A DNA stretch of 64,000 bases. Source: an uncultured Prevotella sp. (GTDB lineage Bacteria > Bacteroidota > Bacteroidia > Bacteroidales > Bacteroidaceae). Each line of letters opens with the position of its first letter. The first letter of the stretch is position 1. A model generated the notes under the pieces. The model had not been told where the DNA came from. It worked only from the letters and a program-made list of their open reading frames with translations, and ran no database searches. The stretch covers positions 1 to 64,000 of the forward strand of contig CAJOHJ010000012.1 in assembly GCA_905234265.1 (NCBI GenBank). The letters run 5' to 3'. Position numbers and translations under genes: made by a program. This document shows, piece after piece, positions 38,822 to 47,095 of the stretch.

Positions 38822-40903
38822 ATGCAAAAAGGTAACATCGGGGTTACAACAGAGAACATCTTCCCCGTCATCAAAAAGTTTCTCTACTCAGACCATGAGA
38901 TTTTCCTGCGCGAGATGGTCAGCAACGCCGTCGACGCCACTCAGAAGCTGAAGACGCTGGCCCAGCAGGGCGAGTTCAAGGGCGAGCTGGGCGACCTGAC
39001 GGTGCGCGTCAGTTTGGATGCCGACAAGGGCACCATTACCATCAGTGACCGCGGCATAGGCATGACCGAGGAGGAAATCGACAAGTACATCAACCAGATA
39101 GCATTCTCGGGCGTCAACGACTTTCTGGAGAAGTACAAGGACAATGCCAACAACATCATCGGCCACTTCGGACTGGGCTTCTACTCATCGTTCATGGTGT
39201 CGAAGAAGGTGGAGATTGTCACCCGTTCCTACAAGGACGGTTCAAAGGCCGTGAAGTGGAGCTGCGACGGCTCGCCGGCCTACGAGATTGACGAGGCTGA
39301 ACGCGACGACCGTGGCTCGGACATCATTCTCTACATCGACGACGACTGCAAGGAATTCCTCGAGAAGGAGCGCCTGCAGCAGCTTCTGCAGAAGTACTGC
39401 AAGTTCATGGCCGTGCCAGTGGCCTTCGGCAAGAAGCAGGAGTGGTCCAGCGACGAGAAGAAGATGGTGGACACCGATGAGGACAACGTCATCAACAGCG
39501 TGGAGCCGCTGTGGACAAAGGCTCCGTCGACGCTGAAGGACGAGGACTACAAGTCGTTCTACCGCACGCTGTACCCAATGTCGGACGAGCCGATGTTCTG
39601 GATACACCTCAACGTTGACTATCCGTTCAACCTGACGGGCATTCTCTACTTCCCACGCATAAAGTCGAACCTCGACCTGCAGCGCAACAAGATACAGCTC
39701 TACTGCAATCAGGTGTTCGTCACCGATCAGGTAGAGGGCATCGTGCCTGAATTCTTGACGCTGCTGCATGGCGTCATCGACTCGCCGGACATTCCGCTGA
39801 ACGTCTCGCGTTCCTATCTGCAGAGCGACCGTGAGGTGAAGAAGATTTCAACCTATATCACAAAGAAAGTGGCCGACCGTCTGCAGGCTATCTTCAAGGA
39901 AGACCGCAAGGCCTATGAGGAGAAATGGGACGACCTGAAGCTCTTCATCAACTACGGCATGCTCTCCGAGGAGTCGTTCTACGACCGTGCCAAGGAGTTC
40001 TCGCTGTTCAAAGAGGTGAGCGGTGAGGGGCAAGAGGTGAGAGACAAGTACTTCACCTTCGACGAGTACAAGACCCTCATCGAGGGCGCACAGAAGGACA
40101 AGAACGACCAGCTCGTCTACCTCTATGCCACCGACCGCGAGGAGCAATACTCATACATCAAGGCCGCTCAGGACAAGGGCTACTCAGTGCTGCTCCTGGA
40201 CGGACAGTTAGACGTGCCGGCAATACAGATGCTGGAGCAGAAGTTCGAGAAGTCGCACTTCACACGCGTCGACAGCGACATCATCGACCGCCTCATCGTC
40301 AAGGACGACCAGCCGAAGAGCAATATTCCTGCCAACGACTCTGACAATCTGTCACAGGTGTTCCGCTCGCAGATGCCTAAGCTGGAGAAGACAGAATTCA
40401 TGGTGGAGGTGCAGTCGCTCGGCAGTGAGCAGCGCCCAGTCGTCATCACGCAGAACGAGTGGATGCGACGCATGAAGGACATGAGCCGCTTCCAGCAGGG
40501 CATGAGCTTCTACGGCCAGATGCCCGACACGCTGAACCTCGTGCTTAACGCCGACCATCCGCTGGTAAAGCGCGTCCTTGACGACACCAAGGCTGCCACC
40601 GACGAGGCTCTGAAGCCCATCGACGCAGAGCTGAAAGGCCAGGAGGCCCGTCTGGCTGCCATCCGCCAGCAGCAAGAGAAGAAAAAGCCCGAAGAGCTGA
40701 CGCAGGACGACCGCGACATGAAGACCGGCTGCGAGAAGGCTGTCGAGGAGCAGAAGCAGAAGAAGCAGCAGGTACTGAGCGACTATGCACAGACCAATGA
40801 CATCGTCCACCAGCTCATCGACCTTGCCCTGCTGCAGAACGGCATGCTCCGCGGCGAGGCTCTCGACAAGTTCCTCAAGCGCAGCGTGGATTTGATAAAA
40901 TAG
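38822..40903 (+). CDS. htpG: Molecular chaperone HtpG (Hsp90)
   Basis: This 693-residue ATP-driven chaperone has the GHKL ATPase motifs EMVSNAVDATQKL, DRGIGMTEEEID and GHFGLGFYSSFMV, and the middle-domain arginine loop region LQRNKIQLYCNQVFV. The C-terminal dimerisation region ends near residue 693. A Gly/Glu-rich insertion SGEGQEVRD before KYFTFDEYKTL is encoded by a four-unit heptad array. A perfect sigma-54 promoter lies upstream. The gene converges with the DNA-repair pair with a 9-base gap. Confidence 0.97.
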   Translation: MQKGNIGVTTENIFPVIKKFLYSDHEIFLREMVSNAVDATQKLKTLAQQGEFKGELGDLTVRVSLDADKGTITISDRGIGMTEEEIDKYINQIAFSGVNDFLEKYKDNANNIIGHFGLGFYSSFMVSKKVEIVTRSYKDGSKAVKWSCDGSPAYEIDEAERDDRGSDIILYIDDDCKEFLEKERLQQLLQKYCKFMAVPVAFGKKQEWSSDEKKMVDTDEDNVINSVEPLWTKAPSTLKDEDYKSFYRTLYPMSDEPMFWIHLNVDYPFNLTGILYFPRIKSNLDLQRNKIQLYCNQVFVTDQVEGIVPEFLTLLHGVIDSPDIPLNVSRSYLQSDREVKKISTYITKKVADRLQAIFKEDRKAYEEKWDDLKLFINYGMLSEESFYDRAKEFSLFKEVSGEGQEVRDKYFTFDEYKTLIEGAQKDKNDQLVYLYATDREEQYSYIKAAQDKGYSVLLLDGQLDVPAIQMLEQKFEKSHFTRVDSDIIDRLIVKDDQPKSNIPANDSDNLSQVFRSQMPKLEKTEFMVEVQSLGSEQRPVVITQNEWMRRMKDMSRFQQGMSFYGQMPDTLNLVLNADHPLVKRVLDDTKAATDEALKPIDAELKGQEARLAAIRQQQEKKKPEELTQDDRDMKTGCEKAVEEQKQKKQQVLSDYAQTNDIVHQLIDLALLQNGMLRGEALDKFLKRSVDLIK
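40013..40040 (+). repeat. Four-unit heptad array inside htpG
   Basis: GAGGTGA, GCGGTGA, GGGGCAA, GAGGTGA (28 bases), translated as EVSGEGQEV in a loop of the middle domain. Confidence 0.7.
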
Positions 40904-40912
40904 GAAGCACTG

Positions 40913-41683
40913 CTATTGCTTTTCTGTCATGTAGCGCCAGTAACGGCGCGGCATGTCGTTGAGCTGCTTTCTCGGATTTATGCGTTCCTTAATGCAGATG
41001 GCCTTGAAGTAAGTGCGCCAGAGGTCCTGCAGAAGCTTATCGTTCTCGCTCAGCACGTCGTCGTCCAGACGGCCGTTGCTGAGCGAGAATGTTATTTGTG
41101 TCTCGTCGTCAAAGGTGATGCGTGTGACGGTGTTGCCGTCGTGGTAGAAGCCGTAGTGCCGGCGGGCGTCGTAGATGAGCCACGGCTGGTCGTTGAAGCG
41201 GTCCTGGAAGTGGCCGGTCACCAGCGGCAGCACGTCGGTGTCGGGGGCAACGACTCCAAGATATGTGCCGTCCTTGGCTTTCTGGAAGCGGATGAACTGC
41301 TTCATGCGCAGCTGCTCGTGCATTACGCGGCGTGCCGTGTTGGTGACGAACAGCACGTCGGGGTCGGCAAAGTTGCGCGCGATGTCGCCATGCCTGAACA
41401 CCTTATATATATAGTGGAACAGCGGCGTGCTGAGCGTTGCGTCTTCCGACTGCCAGCTGACGGTGATGAGCTTCAGTGCCTCCGGTGCAAGCTTCTTTTC
41501 CAGCCCGGCCCACACGCGGCTGGCTTTCTCCTCGGTGGTTGTCACCTGCCACACCTCGTCGCAGAACAGTGGCAGCTGGTCGCCGTTGCCTATGAGCATG
41601 TCGGCCTGCTGCCTGCGGAAGTAGGCGTCGAAGACAGCGCTAAGCACGCCGTCGAGTGTCCTGTCGAAGGTGTAGACGAGCAT
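40913..41683 (-). CDS. Putative DNA repair protein, TIGR03915/DUF4130 type
   Basis: The 256-residue protein resembles the TIGR03915 family, always found next to a radical-SAM partner. It begins MLVYTFDRTLDGVLSAVFDAYFR, contains HEQLRMKQFIRFQKAKDGTY and PLVTGHFQDRFNDQPWLIYD, and ends in PRRYWRYMTEKQ. The biochemical role is not established. The pairing with the upstream radical-SAM gene, six bases away, suggests DNA damage processing or base modification. Confidence 0.87.
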   Translation of the reverse strand: MLVYTFDRTLDGVLSAVFDAYFRRQQADMLIGNGDQLPLFCDEVWQVTTTEEKASRVWAGLEKKLAPEALKLITVSWQSEDATLSTPLFHYIYKVFRHGDIARNFADPDVLFVTNTARRVMHEQLRMKQFIRFQKAKDGTYLGVVAPDTDVLPLVTGHFQDRFNDQPWLIYDARRHYGFYHDGNTVTRITFDDETQITFSLSNGRLDDDVLSENDKLLQDLWRTYFKAICIKERINPRKQLNDMPRRYWRYMTEKQ

Positions 41684-41689
41684 GCTGCT

Positions 41690-42979
41690 TTATTCCTTGA
41701 AGTCGAGTGACAGCTGCTGCTCGGCGGCATTCCGCTGCTGCTGTGCCTTGCTGACGAGCAGCGGGCGCAGGCGTTCCGGATGCAGCTCGTTGATGCCGAC
41801 GACGGGCTGTGAGAAAGAGTTGGTCAGCTCGCCGCATGTAATGAAGTATTTGGCTTTCTTCATGACCACACCCATCTTCTTAAGATGGTAAGACGTGATG
41901 CGGCTGAAGCGTCGCGAGTTGACAATGAGCCATGCCGACTTGGTGCCGATGCCCGGCACGCGGAGAATGCGCTCATAGTCGTCGTTGTTGATGTCTACGG
42001 GGAAGTATTCCGGGTGGCGCAGTGCCCAGCCCAGCTTTGGGTCGATGTCGAGGTCGAGATGGCTGTGGGCGTCGTCCACGATTTCGTCGACGGAGAACTG
42101 ATAGAAGCGCAGCAGCCAGTCGGCCTGATAGAGCCTGTTCTCACGCACCAGTGGGGGCTGCTTAAGCACAGGCAGCCGCTTGTCGTAGGTGTTGACGCTG
42201 ATGTATCCTGAATAGTAGACGCGCCGCATTGACGGCTGCTGGTAGAGCGATGACGACATTTGCAGGATGTCCTTGTCAGACTCGCCGGTGGCACCTACAA
42301 TCATCTGTGTCGACTGTCCTGCCGGCACAAAGCGTGGCGCATGGCGGAAGTGCTTGCGCTCTTCCTTGTTTTCCAGCACGCCATTCTGAATGAGCTTCAT
42401 GGGCAGGAAGACGCTCTGGTGGTCTTTTTCCGGAGCCAGTGCCTTCAGCGACTCTTCCTTTGGTATCTCTATGTTTACGCTCATGCGGTCGGCCCAGCGG
42501 CCTGCCTCGCTGAGCAGTTCCTGCGATGCTCCGGGGATGGCCTTCAGATGGATGTAGCCGTTGAAGCGGTGGACGGTGCGCAGGTCGCGTACGATGGCCG
42601 TCAGCCGCTCCATGGTGTAGTCGGGATTGCGCACTACTCCGCTTGAAAGGAACAGCCCCTCGATGTAGTTGCGGCGGTAGAACTCCATGGTTATCTCCTC
42701 CAGTTCGGAGACGCTGAGTGTAGCCCTTGGAATGTCGTTGGAGCGGCGGTTGATGCAGTAGGCGCAGTCGTACTTGCAGTGGTTGGTGAGCATAACCTTC
42801 AGCAGCGATATGCACCGTCCGTCGTCGGCAAACGAGTGGCAGATGCCTACTCCGCCGACCGTGGAGCCTACCATGCCCTTCTGGCCTTTGCGCACGGTGC
42901 CGCTGGACGAACACGACACGTCGTACTTCGCCGATTCTGCGAGAATTCGCAGCCGCTCCATGGTTTGCTCTGTCAGCAT
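41690..42979 (-). CDS. Putative DNA modification/repair radical SAM protein, TIGR03916 type
   Basis: The 429-residue enzyme has the radical-SAM cluster motif CKYDCAYCINRRSND (CxxxCxxC) after GSTVGGVGICHSFADDGRC. A helix-hairpin-helix-like LRVPGIGTKSAWLIVNSRRF near the C-terminus could bind DNA. It forms a two-gene operon with the TIGR03915-type gene. Spore photoproduct lyase is a distant relative, but the substrate here is unknown. Confidence 0.9.
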   Translation of the reverse strand: MLTEQTMERLRILAESAKYDVSCSSSGTVRKGQKGMVGSTVGGVGICHSFADDGRCISLLKVMLTNHCKYDCAYCINRRSNDIPRATLSVSELEEITMEFYRRNYIEGLFLSSGVVRNPDYTMERLTAIVRDLRTVHRFNGYIHLKAIPGASQELLSEAGRWADRMSVNIEIPKEESLKALAPEKDHQSVFLPMKLIQNGVLENKEERKHFRHAPRFVPAGQSTQMIVGATGESDKDILQMSSSLYQQPSMRRVYYSGYISVNTYDKRLPVLKQPPLVRENRLYQADWLLRFYQFSVDEIVDDAHSHLDLDIDPKLGWALRHPEYFPVDINNDDYERILRVPGIGTKSAWLIVNSRRFSRITSYHLKKMGVVMKKAKYFITCGELTNSFSQPVVGINELHPERLRPLLVSKAQQQRNAAEQQLSLDFKE

Positions 42980-43004
42980 GGCAGTGTTGCTGTCTGTTGT
43001 TGTC

Positions 43005-44429
43005 TTATCGTGCTAAGTTGACTTTTCTCGTAAGCACTCCGCCGGCAGTGCTGATGCGCAGCAGGCAGACGCCTGCAGGGCAGCCGTCGAGGCTGAACCT
43101 GGCAGTGCTGCCAGTGGCCGTGGCATGCAGGCAGTGTGTTCCGGCAGGTGTATAGGCGTCGACGGCTATGCGGCCATTGGCGGCTGTGCTGACGGTAAGC
43201 TGACGGCCCGCGATGCTGACGGTAGTTCCGCTGGCGGTGCTGGCAGTCTCGATGCCCAGTGTTATATTATTAATAGGTACACGCGTGTATTGTGCGTCGT
43301 CTTTGTTGGTAGAGTAGCTGACGTAGAGGTAGCCGTTATGTACGAGGGCCTTCGGGTAGCTGTAGCCCAGCGTCTTCGACTTGCCTTCGTAGCGTCGGGC
43401 TGGGTAGTCGCCGCTCTCGCCGCTGCGCAGCAGCCACGACTGGCTGAACGTGCGGCCGTCGGCACTGAGCGTGAGAGCCAGCGGCACGCGCCATGTGGTG
43501 CCGGAGCTGTTGGTGACGCGGCCGGGATTGTTGACAAGGAATGCCGTGCCGTCTGGCAGGTTTCCGGCGCACTGCTTGGCACGCGAGTCCGGCATGTTCG
43601 TGCGTACGGCACGCGTCCAAGTCTCTCCGCGGTCGCTGCTTGTGGAAGCCAGTGTGAAGTAAGAGCTTTTCTGGTCGCGCATGACCATTACCAGCGTGCC
43701 GTCGGCTTGCAGGAAGAAGCTTGGCTCCAGTTCCACCGACTGTGTGCCGTTGTCGGTGTGGGTGAAGCTGCCCTTGTGCCATCCTGTGCGGCCTGTAGGG
43801 TCGTCGGTGTAGATGGGACAGAGCTTGAGGCCAGGCTGGAAGTGGGCGGCGCAGATGATGCGGCCGTCGGCCAGCCGGTGTGGGTCTTGTTCGAAGATGC
43901 CGCTGAGCTGTGTGCCGTCGGCCATGGTGACATCCTTTGGCGCAGTCCACTGCAGTCCGTCGCTGCTTTCAACGTACTGCGTGTAGCCTCCGCTGTTGGC
44001 AATGCTCTTGGGGCGGACGTTAATGTAGCCAATGAGACGGTCGTCGGCAGCCAGCCATCCGCCAGAGGCACAGTAGCCGTTGGCGATGGTGGGGCAGAGA
44101 ACCATTGGCTTGCTCCATGTGCGTCCCTCGTCGGTGCTGCGGGCATAGGCCACCCAAGTGTCGTCGGCGTCCTCGTCCTTGGCAGAGCTTTGCCACATGC
44201 AGTAGAGTGCGCCCTGCCAGGCGGTCATCACAACGCCGTTGGCATAGTGGTCGGTGCCGTCGGCGGCAGCAAACACGGTGACGGTCTCTGCGCCGGGAAT
44301 ACGGCTGAGACCCATTGTCTCTTTCTGTGCGGCATCGAACAAGCCTTCAATGATACTGAATGGTACATCGTCGGCCTTTGCCGACAGGCTCAGCACTGTG
44401 AGCAGTATGATGACAACGCTTTTCTTCAT
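43005..44429 (-). CDS. Sialidase-like secreted protein with probable T9SS sorting domain
   Basis: The start at 44429 gives MKKSVVIILLTVLSLSAKA, a signal peptide, and a 474-residue protein. The longer upstream frame would read through the promoter. Asp-box-like motifs STDEGRTWSKP, SSDGLQWTAP and SSDRGETWTRA indicate a six-bladed sialidase propeller. The last 70 residues (YTPAGTHCLHATATG ... CLLRISTAGGVLTRKV) resemble a type A C-terminal sorting domain. Exo-sialidase activity on host or dietary glycans is plausible. Other BNR-repeat glycosidases are possible. Confidence 0.85.
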   Translation of the reverse strand: MKKSVVIILLTVLSLSAKADDVPFSIIEGLFDAAQKETMGLSRIPGAETVTVFAAADGTDHYANGVVMTAWQGALYCMWQSSAKDEDADDTWVAYARSTDEGRTWSKPMVLCPTIANGYCASGGWLAADDRLIGYINVRPKSIANSGGYTQYVESSDGLQWTAPKDVTMADGTQLSGIFEQDPHRLADGRIICAAHFQPGLKLCPIYTDDPTGRTGWHKGSFTHTDNGTQSVELEPSFFLQADGTLVMVMRDQKSSYFTLASTSSDRGETWTRAVRTNMPDSRAKQCAGNLPDGTAFLVNNPGRVTNSSGTTWRVPLALTLSADGRTFSQSWLLRSGESGDYPARRYEGKSKTLGYSYPKALVHNGYLYVSYSTNKDDAQYTRVPINNITLGIETASTASGTTVSIAGRQLTVSTAANGRIAVDAYTPAGTHCLHATATGSTARFSLDGCPAGVCLLRISTAGGVLTRKVNLAR

Positions 44430-44452
44430 ACGGTTTTTGTGTTTTGGGCCTG

Positions 44453-44483
44453 CAAAGTTACTATTAAGCGAGGGTAAAACAAA
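44453..44483 (-). promoter_or_regulatory. Promoter of the sialidase-like gene
   Basis: Minus-strand TTTG (44480-44483) and TAACTTTG (44453-44460) with 19-base spacing, 23 bases before the start codon. This supports the start at 44429. Confidence 0.75.
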
Positions 44484-44518
44484 GAATTTCATTCTTTTTT
44501 TTCTGGGCATTATCAAAA

Positions 44519-44621
44519 TAACATGCAGAGATAAAAAATTATCTCCGCAAGATAAAAAATTATCTTCGTAAGATAATTTCGTAAGTCATTGAGATAAATT
44601 CGTAAGTCATTGAGATATTTT
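44519..44621. repeat. ATCTC/GAGAT palindromic mosaic, locus C
   Basis: CATGCAGAGATAAAAAATTATCTCCGC, then further GATAAAAAATTATCTTCGTAAGATAA, and two TTCGTAAGTCATTGAGATA copies. Located between the divergent sialidase-like gene and tRNA-Asp. Confidence 0.85.
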
Positions 44622-44670
44622 CAGAAAAAAGGTGGAAAAATGAAAATGGTGAAAAATAATTTTCAAAAAG

Positions 44671-44702
44671 TTTGGTGGAAAGAAAAAAAACTCTTACCTT
44701 TG
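44671..44702 (+). promoter_or_regulatory. Promoter of tRNA-Asp
   Basis: TTTG (44671-44674) and TACCTTTG (44695-44702), 20 bases apart. The mature tRNA begins 28 bases downstream. Confidence 0.82.
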
Positions 44703-44730
44703 CAACCGCAAAACCGAAAGAAGCATTTCT

Positions 44731-44804
44731 GGTGCGTTAGTTCAGTAGGTTAGAATGCCAGCCTGTCACGCTGGAGGTCACGAGTTCGAGCCTCGTACGC
44801 ACCG
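44731..44804 (+). tRNA. tRNA-Asp (anticodon GTC)
   Basis: A 74-base cloverleaf: acceptor GGTGCGT/ACGCACC, anticodon stem CCAGC/GCTGG with loop CTGTCAC giving anticodon GTC, and T-loop GTTCGAG. CCA is not encoded. Confidence 0.97.
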
Positions 44805-44823
44805 CAAGGTTTTACAGTTCAGA

Positions 44824-44856
44824 AAAAAGGAGTTTCCTCAGTGGAAGCTCCTTTTT
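44824..44856 (+). terminator. Terminator after tRNA-Asp
   Basis: AAAAAGGAG-TTTCC pairs with GGAA-CTCCTTTTT across a TCAG-centred loop and ends in a T run. Confidence 0.85.
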
Positions 44857-44889
44857 CTTGTTGTGCCTTTTATTGGTTTGATAGTGCAT

Positions 44890-46077
44890 TTAGTGGTTGG
44901 CCATGCGGTAGACGTCGGCCATTGCGGCTTCGTCAAGCACTTCCAGCGAGCCTACGGTGATGGTGCCGCCGCGGCTGCACTTGCTTGCCATCGTGGCTAT
45001 CTCGTCGTCGGTGACGGTGCGTCCCAGCAGTTCGCTGATGTTGGTGGGCATGCCTATCTGGCGGTAGAAGGCTTCTGTGGCTTCGATGCCGCGCAGGGCC
45101 GTCAGCTCTGGATGTGCGAAGTCGTTGCTGACGCCCATCACGTTGACGGCATACTGCTGGAAGCGGCTTGTGTGGCGTGGCATGACATACCGCGCCCACG
45201 ATCCCCAGAGTGCCGCAAGGCCTGCGCCGTGGGTGACGCCGAAGAGTGCGCTCAGCTCATGCTCAAGGCGGTGGGTGGCAAAGTCTTTCTCCGTGCCGCA
45301 CTCAGTGAGGTCGTTGTGCGCCAGCGAGCCTGCCCACATTATCTGCGAGCGCAGCCGGTAGTCGTCAGGGGCTGCCATCACCTGCACGGCACAGTCGCGG
45401 ACGGTGCGCAGCAGAGCCTCGCTGATGGCGTCGGTGAGCGTCATGTCCTCGTAGCGCGAGAAGTAGCGTTCCATGGTGTGCATCATGATGTCGGTGGCGC
45501 CGGCAGCCGTCTGATATGGCGGCAGGGTGTAGGTGCGCTCGGGGTTCATGATGCAGAAACGGCAGCGGCAAAGGTCGCTGTTGATGCCTCGCTTGACGAG
45601 TCCTTCGTCCTTGGTGATGACACACGAGCTGGACATCTCGCTGCCTGCGGCGGGAATGGTCAGCATGACGCCTATGGGCAGGCATGCCGTGGGCTTGGCC
45701 TTGCCGTCCCAGAAGTCCCAGACGTTGCCGTCGTAGCCGATGCCGTAGCCGATGGCCTTGGCGGAGTCTATCACGCTGCCGCCGCCGACGGCCAGAATGA
45801 AGTCGATGCCTTCGCGGCGTCCCAGCGCGATGCCTTCTTCAACCTTCGACAGCAGAGGGTTTGGCACCACGCCGCCAAGCTCGGTGAAGCTGATGCCGGC
45901 ATCGGCAAGCATCGTCCTGACCTTCGGCAGAAGGCCTGACCGTTCGGCAGAGCCGCCACCGTAGTGCAGCAGTACACGGGTGCCGCCGTTCTGGCGTATG
46001 AGCTGTGGAAGCTGCTCTTCAGAATTGCGCCCGAACACCACGCGTGTGGGTGCATAGAAATTAAAGTCCTTGATCAT
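44890..46077 (-). CDS. Iron-containing alcohol dehydrogenase
   Basis: The 395-residue group III dehydrogenase begins MIKDFNFYAPTRVVFGRNSE and has the NAD(P)-binding VGGGSVIDSAKAIG. Metal-ligand histidines are in HRLEHELSALFGVTHGAGLA and an Asp in the AAGATDIMMHTMERYF segment. It resembles YqhD/BDH enzymes that reduce aldehydes with NADPH. Physiological substrate unknown. It follows the glycosyltransferase on the same strand after about 30 bases, so it may be cotranscribed with it. Confidence 0.92.
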   Translation of the reverse strand: MIKDFNFYAPTRVVFGRNSEEQLPQLIRQNGGTRVLLHYGGGSAERSGLLPKVRTMLADAGISFTELGGVVPNPLLSKVEEGIALGRREGIDFILAVGGGSVIDSAKAIGYGIGYDGNVWDFWDGKAKPTACLPIGVMLTIPAAGSEMSSSCVITKDEGLVKRGINSDLCRCRFCIMNPERTYTLPPYQTAAGATDIMMHTMERYFSRYEDMTLTDAISEALLRTVRDCAVQVMAAPDDYRLRSQIMWAGSLAHNDLTECGTEKDFATHRLEHELSALFGVTHGAGLAALWGSWARYVMPRHTSRFQQYAVNVMGVSNDFAHPELTALRGIEATEAFYRQIGMPTNISELLGRTVTDDEIATMASKCSRGGTITVGSLEVLDEAAMADVYRMANH

Positions 46078-46108
46078 CTTTATGTTTGTTTATTTCTTTA
46101 TGGCGAAA

Positions 46109-47095
46109 TCATGTGTTTTTCCCCAGCAAGGCGCGGAGACTGAAGTATATCCACTCCTGCAGTCTGAACAGCCACCACGCAGGCATTGGGCGGTATCCGA
46201 ATTTGCGTGATATGCGCGGGTCAAGGCGCTGGCGTTCCAGCGTACCCCATATCCGGCGCATCTCGCCCAGCACATAGGCGCGGTCGGCAGCAGACAGCTG
46301 GCTGCCGTGGCAGTAGTAGACCATGTAGCTGTCAACAAGCACCAGCAGGCGTATGGTCTCGTATTGTCGCATGATGCGTTCGTCGACACCCAGTTGTGCA
46401 AGCTGCCGCTTCATGCTCTCATTGGCGCGCATATAGTCGAAGCGGTGGACCGACGGCTTGTGGGTTACCGAGCTGGCGTTGTTGCGGTAGTAGTAGATGC
46501 CTTGACACAGGCGCACCTGGCGCGAGTGGAAGTAATGCAGCCGCGTGGTGTTGTCGTCGCTGTATGAGTGGCACGTCTCGTCGTATGGGAAGCGCTCGTA
46601 GAGTTCGCGTCTTGCCAGGTACCATCCGTGTAAGCTCCAGTCGATGCTCTTCTCGAAAGCCTCGCGGCCGCTCATCACCTCAAACGGTGGCATGGGGTAG
46701 TCGCTGTAGCTGTCGTCGTCGGCTCTGTAGTTCTTCACCTGCAGCAGCACGCAGTCGGTGGCAGGGTTGTTGTCGAACACCGCGGCAGCCTGCTCCAGAC
46801 AGTCGGGAGCCATCCAGTCGTCGCTGTCGAGGAAAGCTATCAGCTCGCCCGTTGCCGACTGCAGGCCGTGGTTGCGTGCATGCCCCTGTCCGGTGTTTGT
46901 GTCTTGGTGGATGACGACTATGCGCCGGTCGCGGCTGGCATAGTCATGGAGCATGGCGAGTGACCCGTCGGTCGAGGCATCGTCGATGCAGATGATTTCC
47001 AGGTCGTGCAGTGTTTGTCCCAGCAGCGAGTCAAGGCACTTCGCAAGATAGTCCGTGGCATTGTATACTGCAACAAGAACGGATATTTTAGGCAT
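46109..47095 (-). CDS. Family 2 glycosyltransferase
   Basis: The 328-residue GT-A enzyme has PKISVLVAVYNATDYLAKCL at the N-terminus, IICIDDASTDGSLAML for nucleotide-sugar binding, and a DxD-containing AFLDSDDWMAPDCLE. It transfers a sugar in polysaccharide or surface-glycan assembly. It overlaps the flippase gene upstream by eight bases, pointing to joint export and assembly of an oligosaccharide. Donor and acceptor cannot be read. Confidence 0.92.
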   Translation of the reverse strand: MPKISVLVAVYNATDYLAKCLDSLLGQTLHDLEIICIDDASTDGSLAMLHDYASRDRRIVVIHQDTNTGQGHARNHGLQSATGELIAFLDSDDWMAPDCLEQAAAVFDNNPATDCVLLQVKNYRADDDSYSDYPMPPFEVMSGREAFEKSIDWSLHGWYLARRELYERFPYDETCHSYSDDNTTRLHYFHSRQVRLCQGIYYYRNNASSVTHKPSVHRFDYMRANESMKRQLAQLGVDERIMRQYETIRLLVLVDSYMVYYCHGSQLSAADRAYVLGEMRRIWGTLERQRLDPRISRKFGYRPMPAWWLFRLQEWIYFSLRALLGKNT

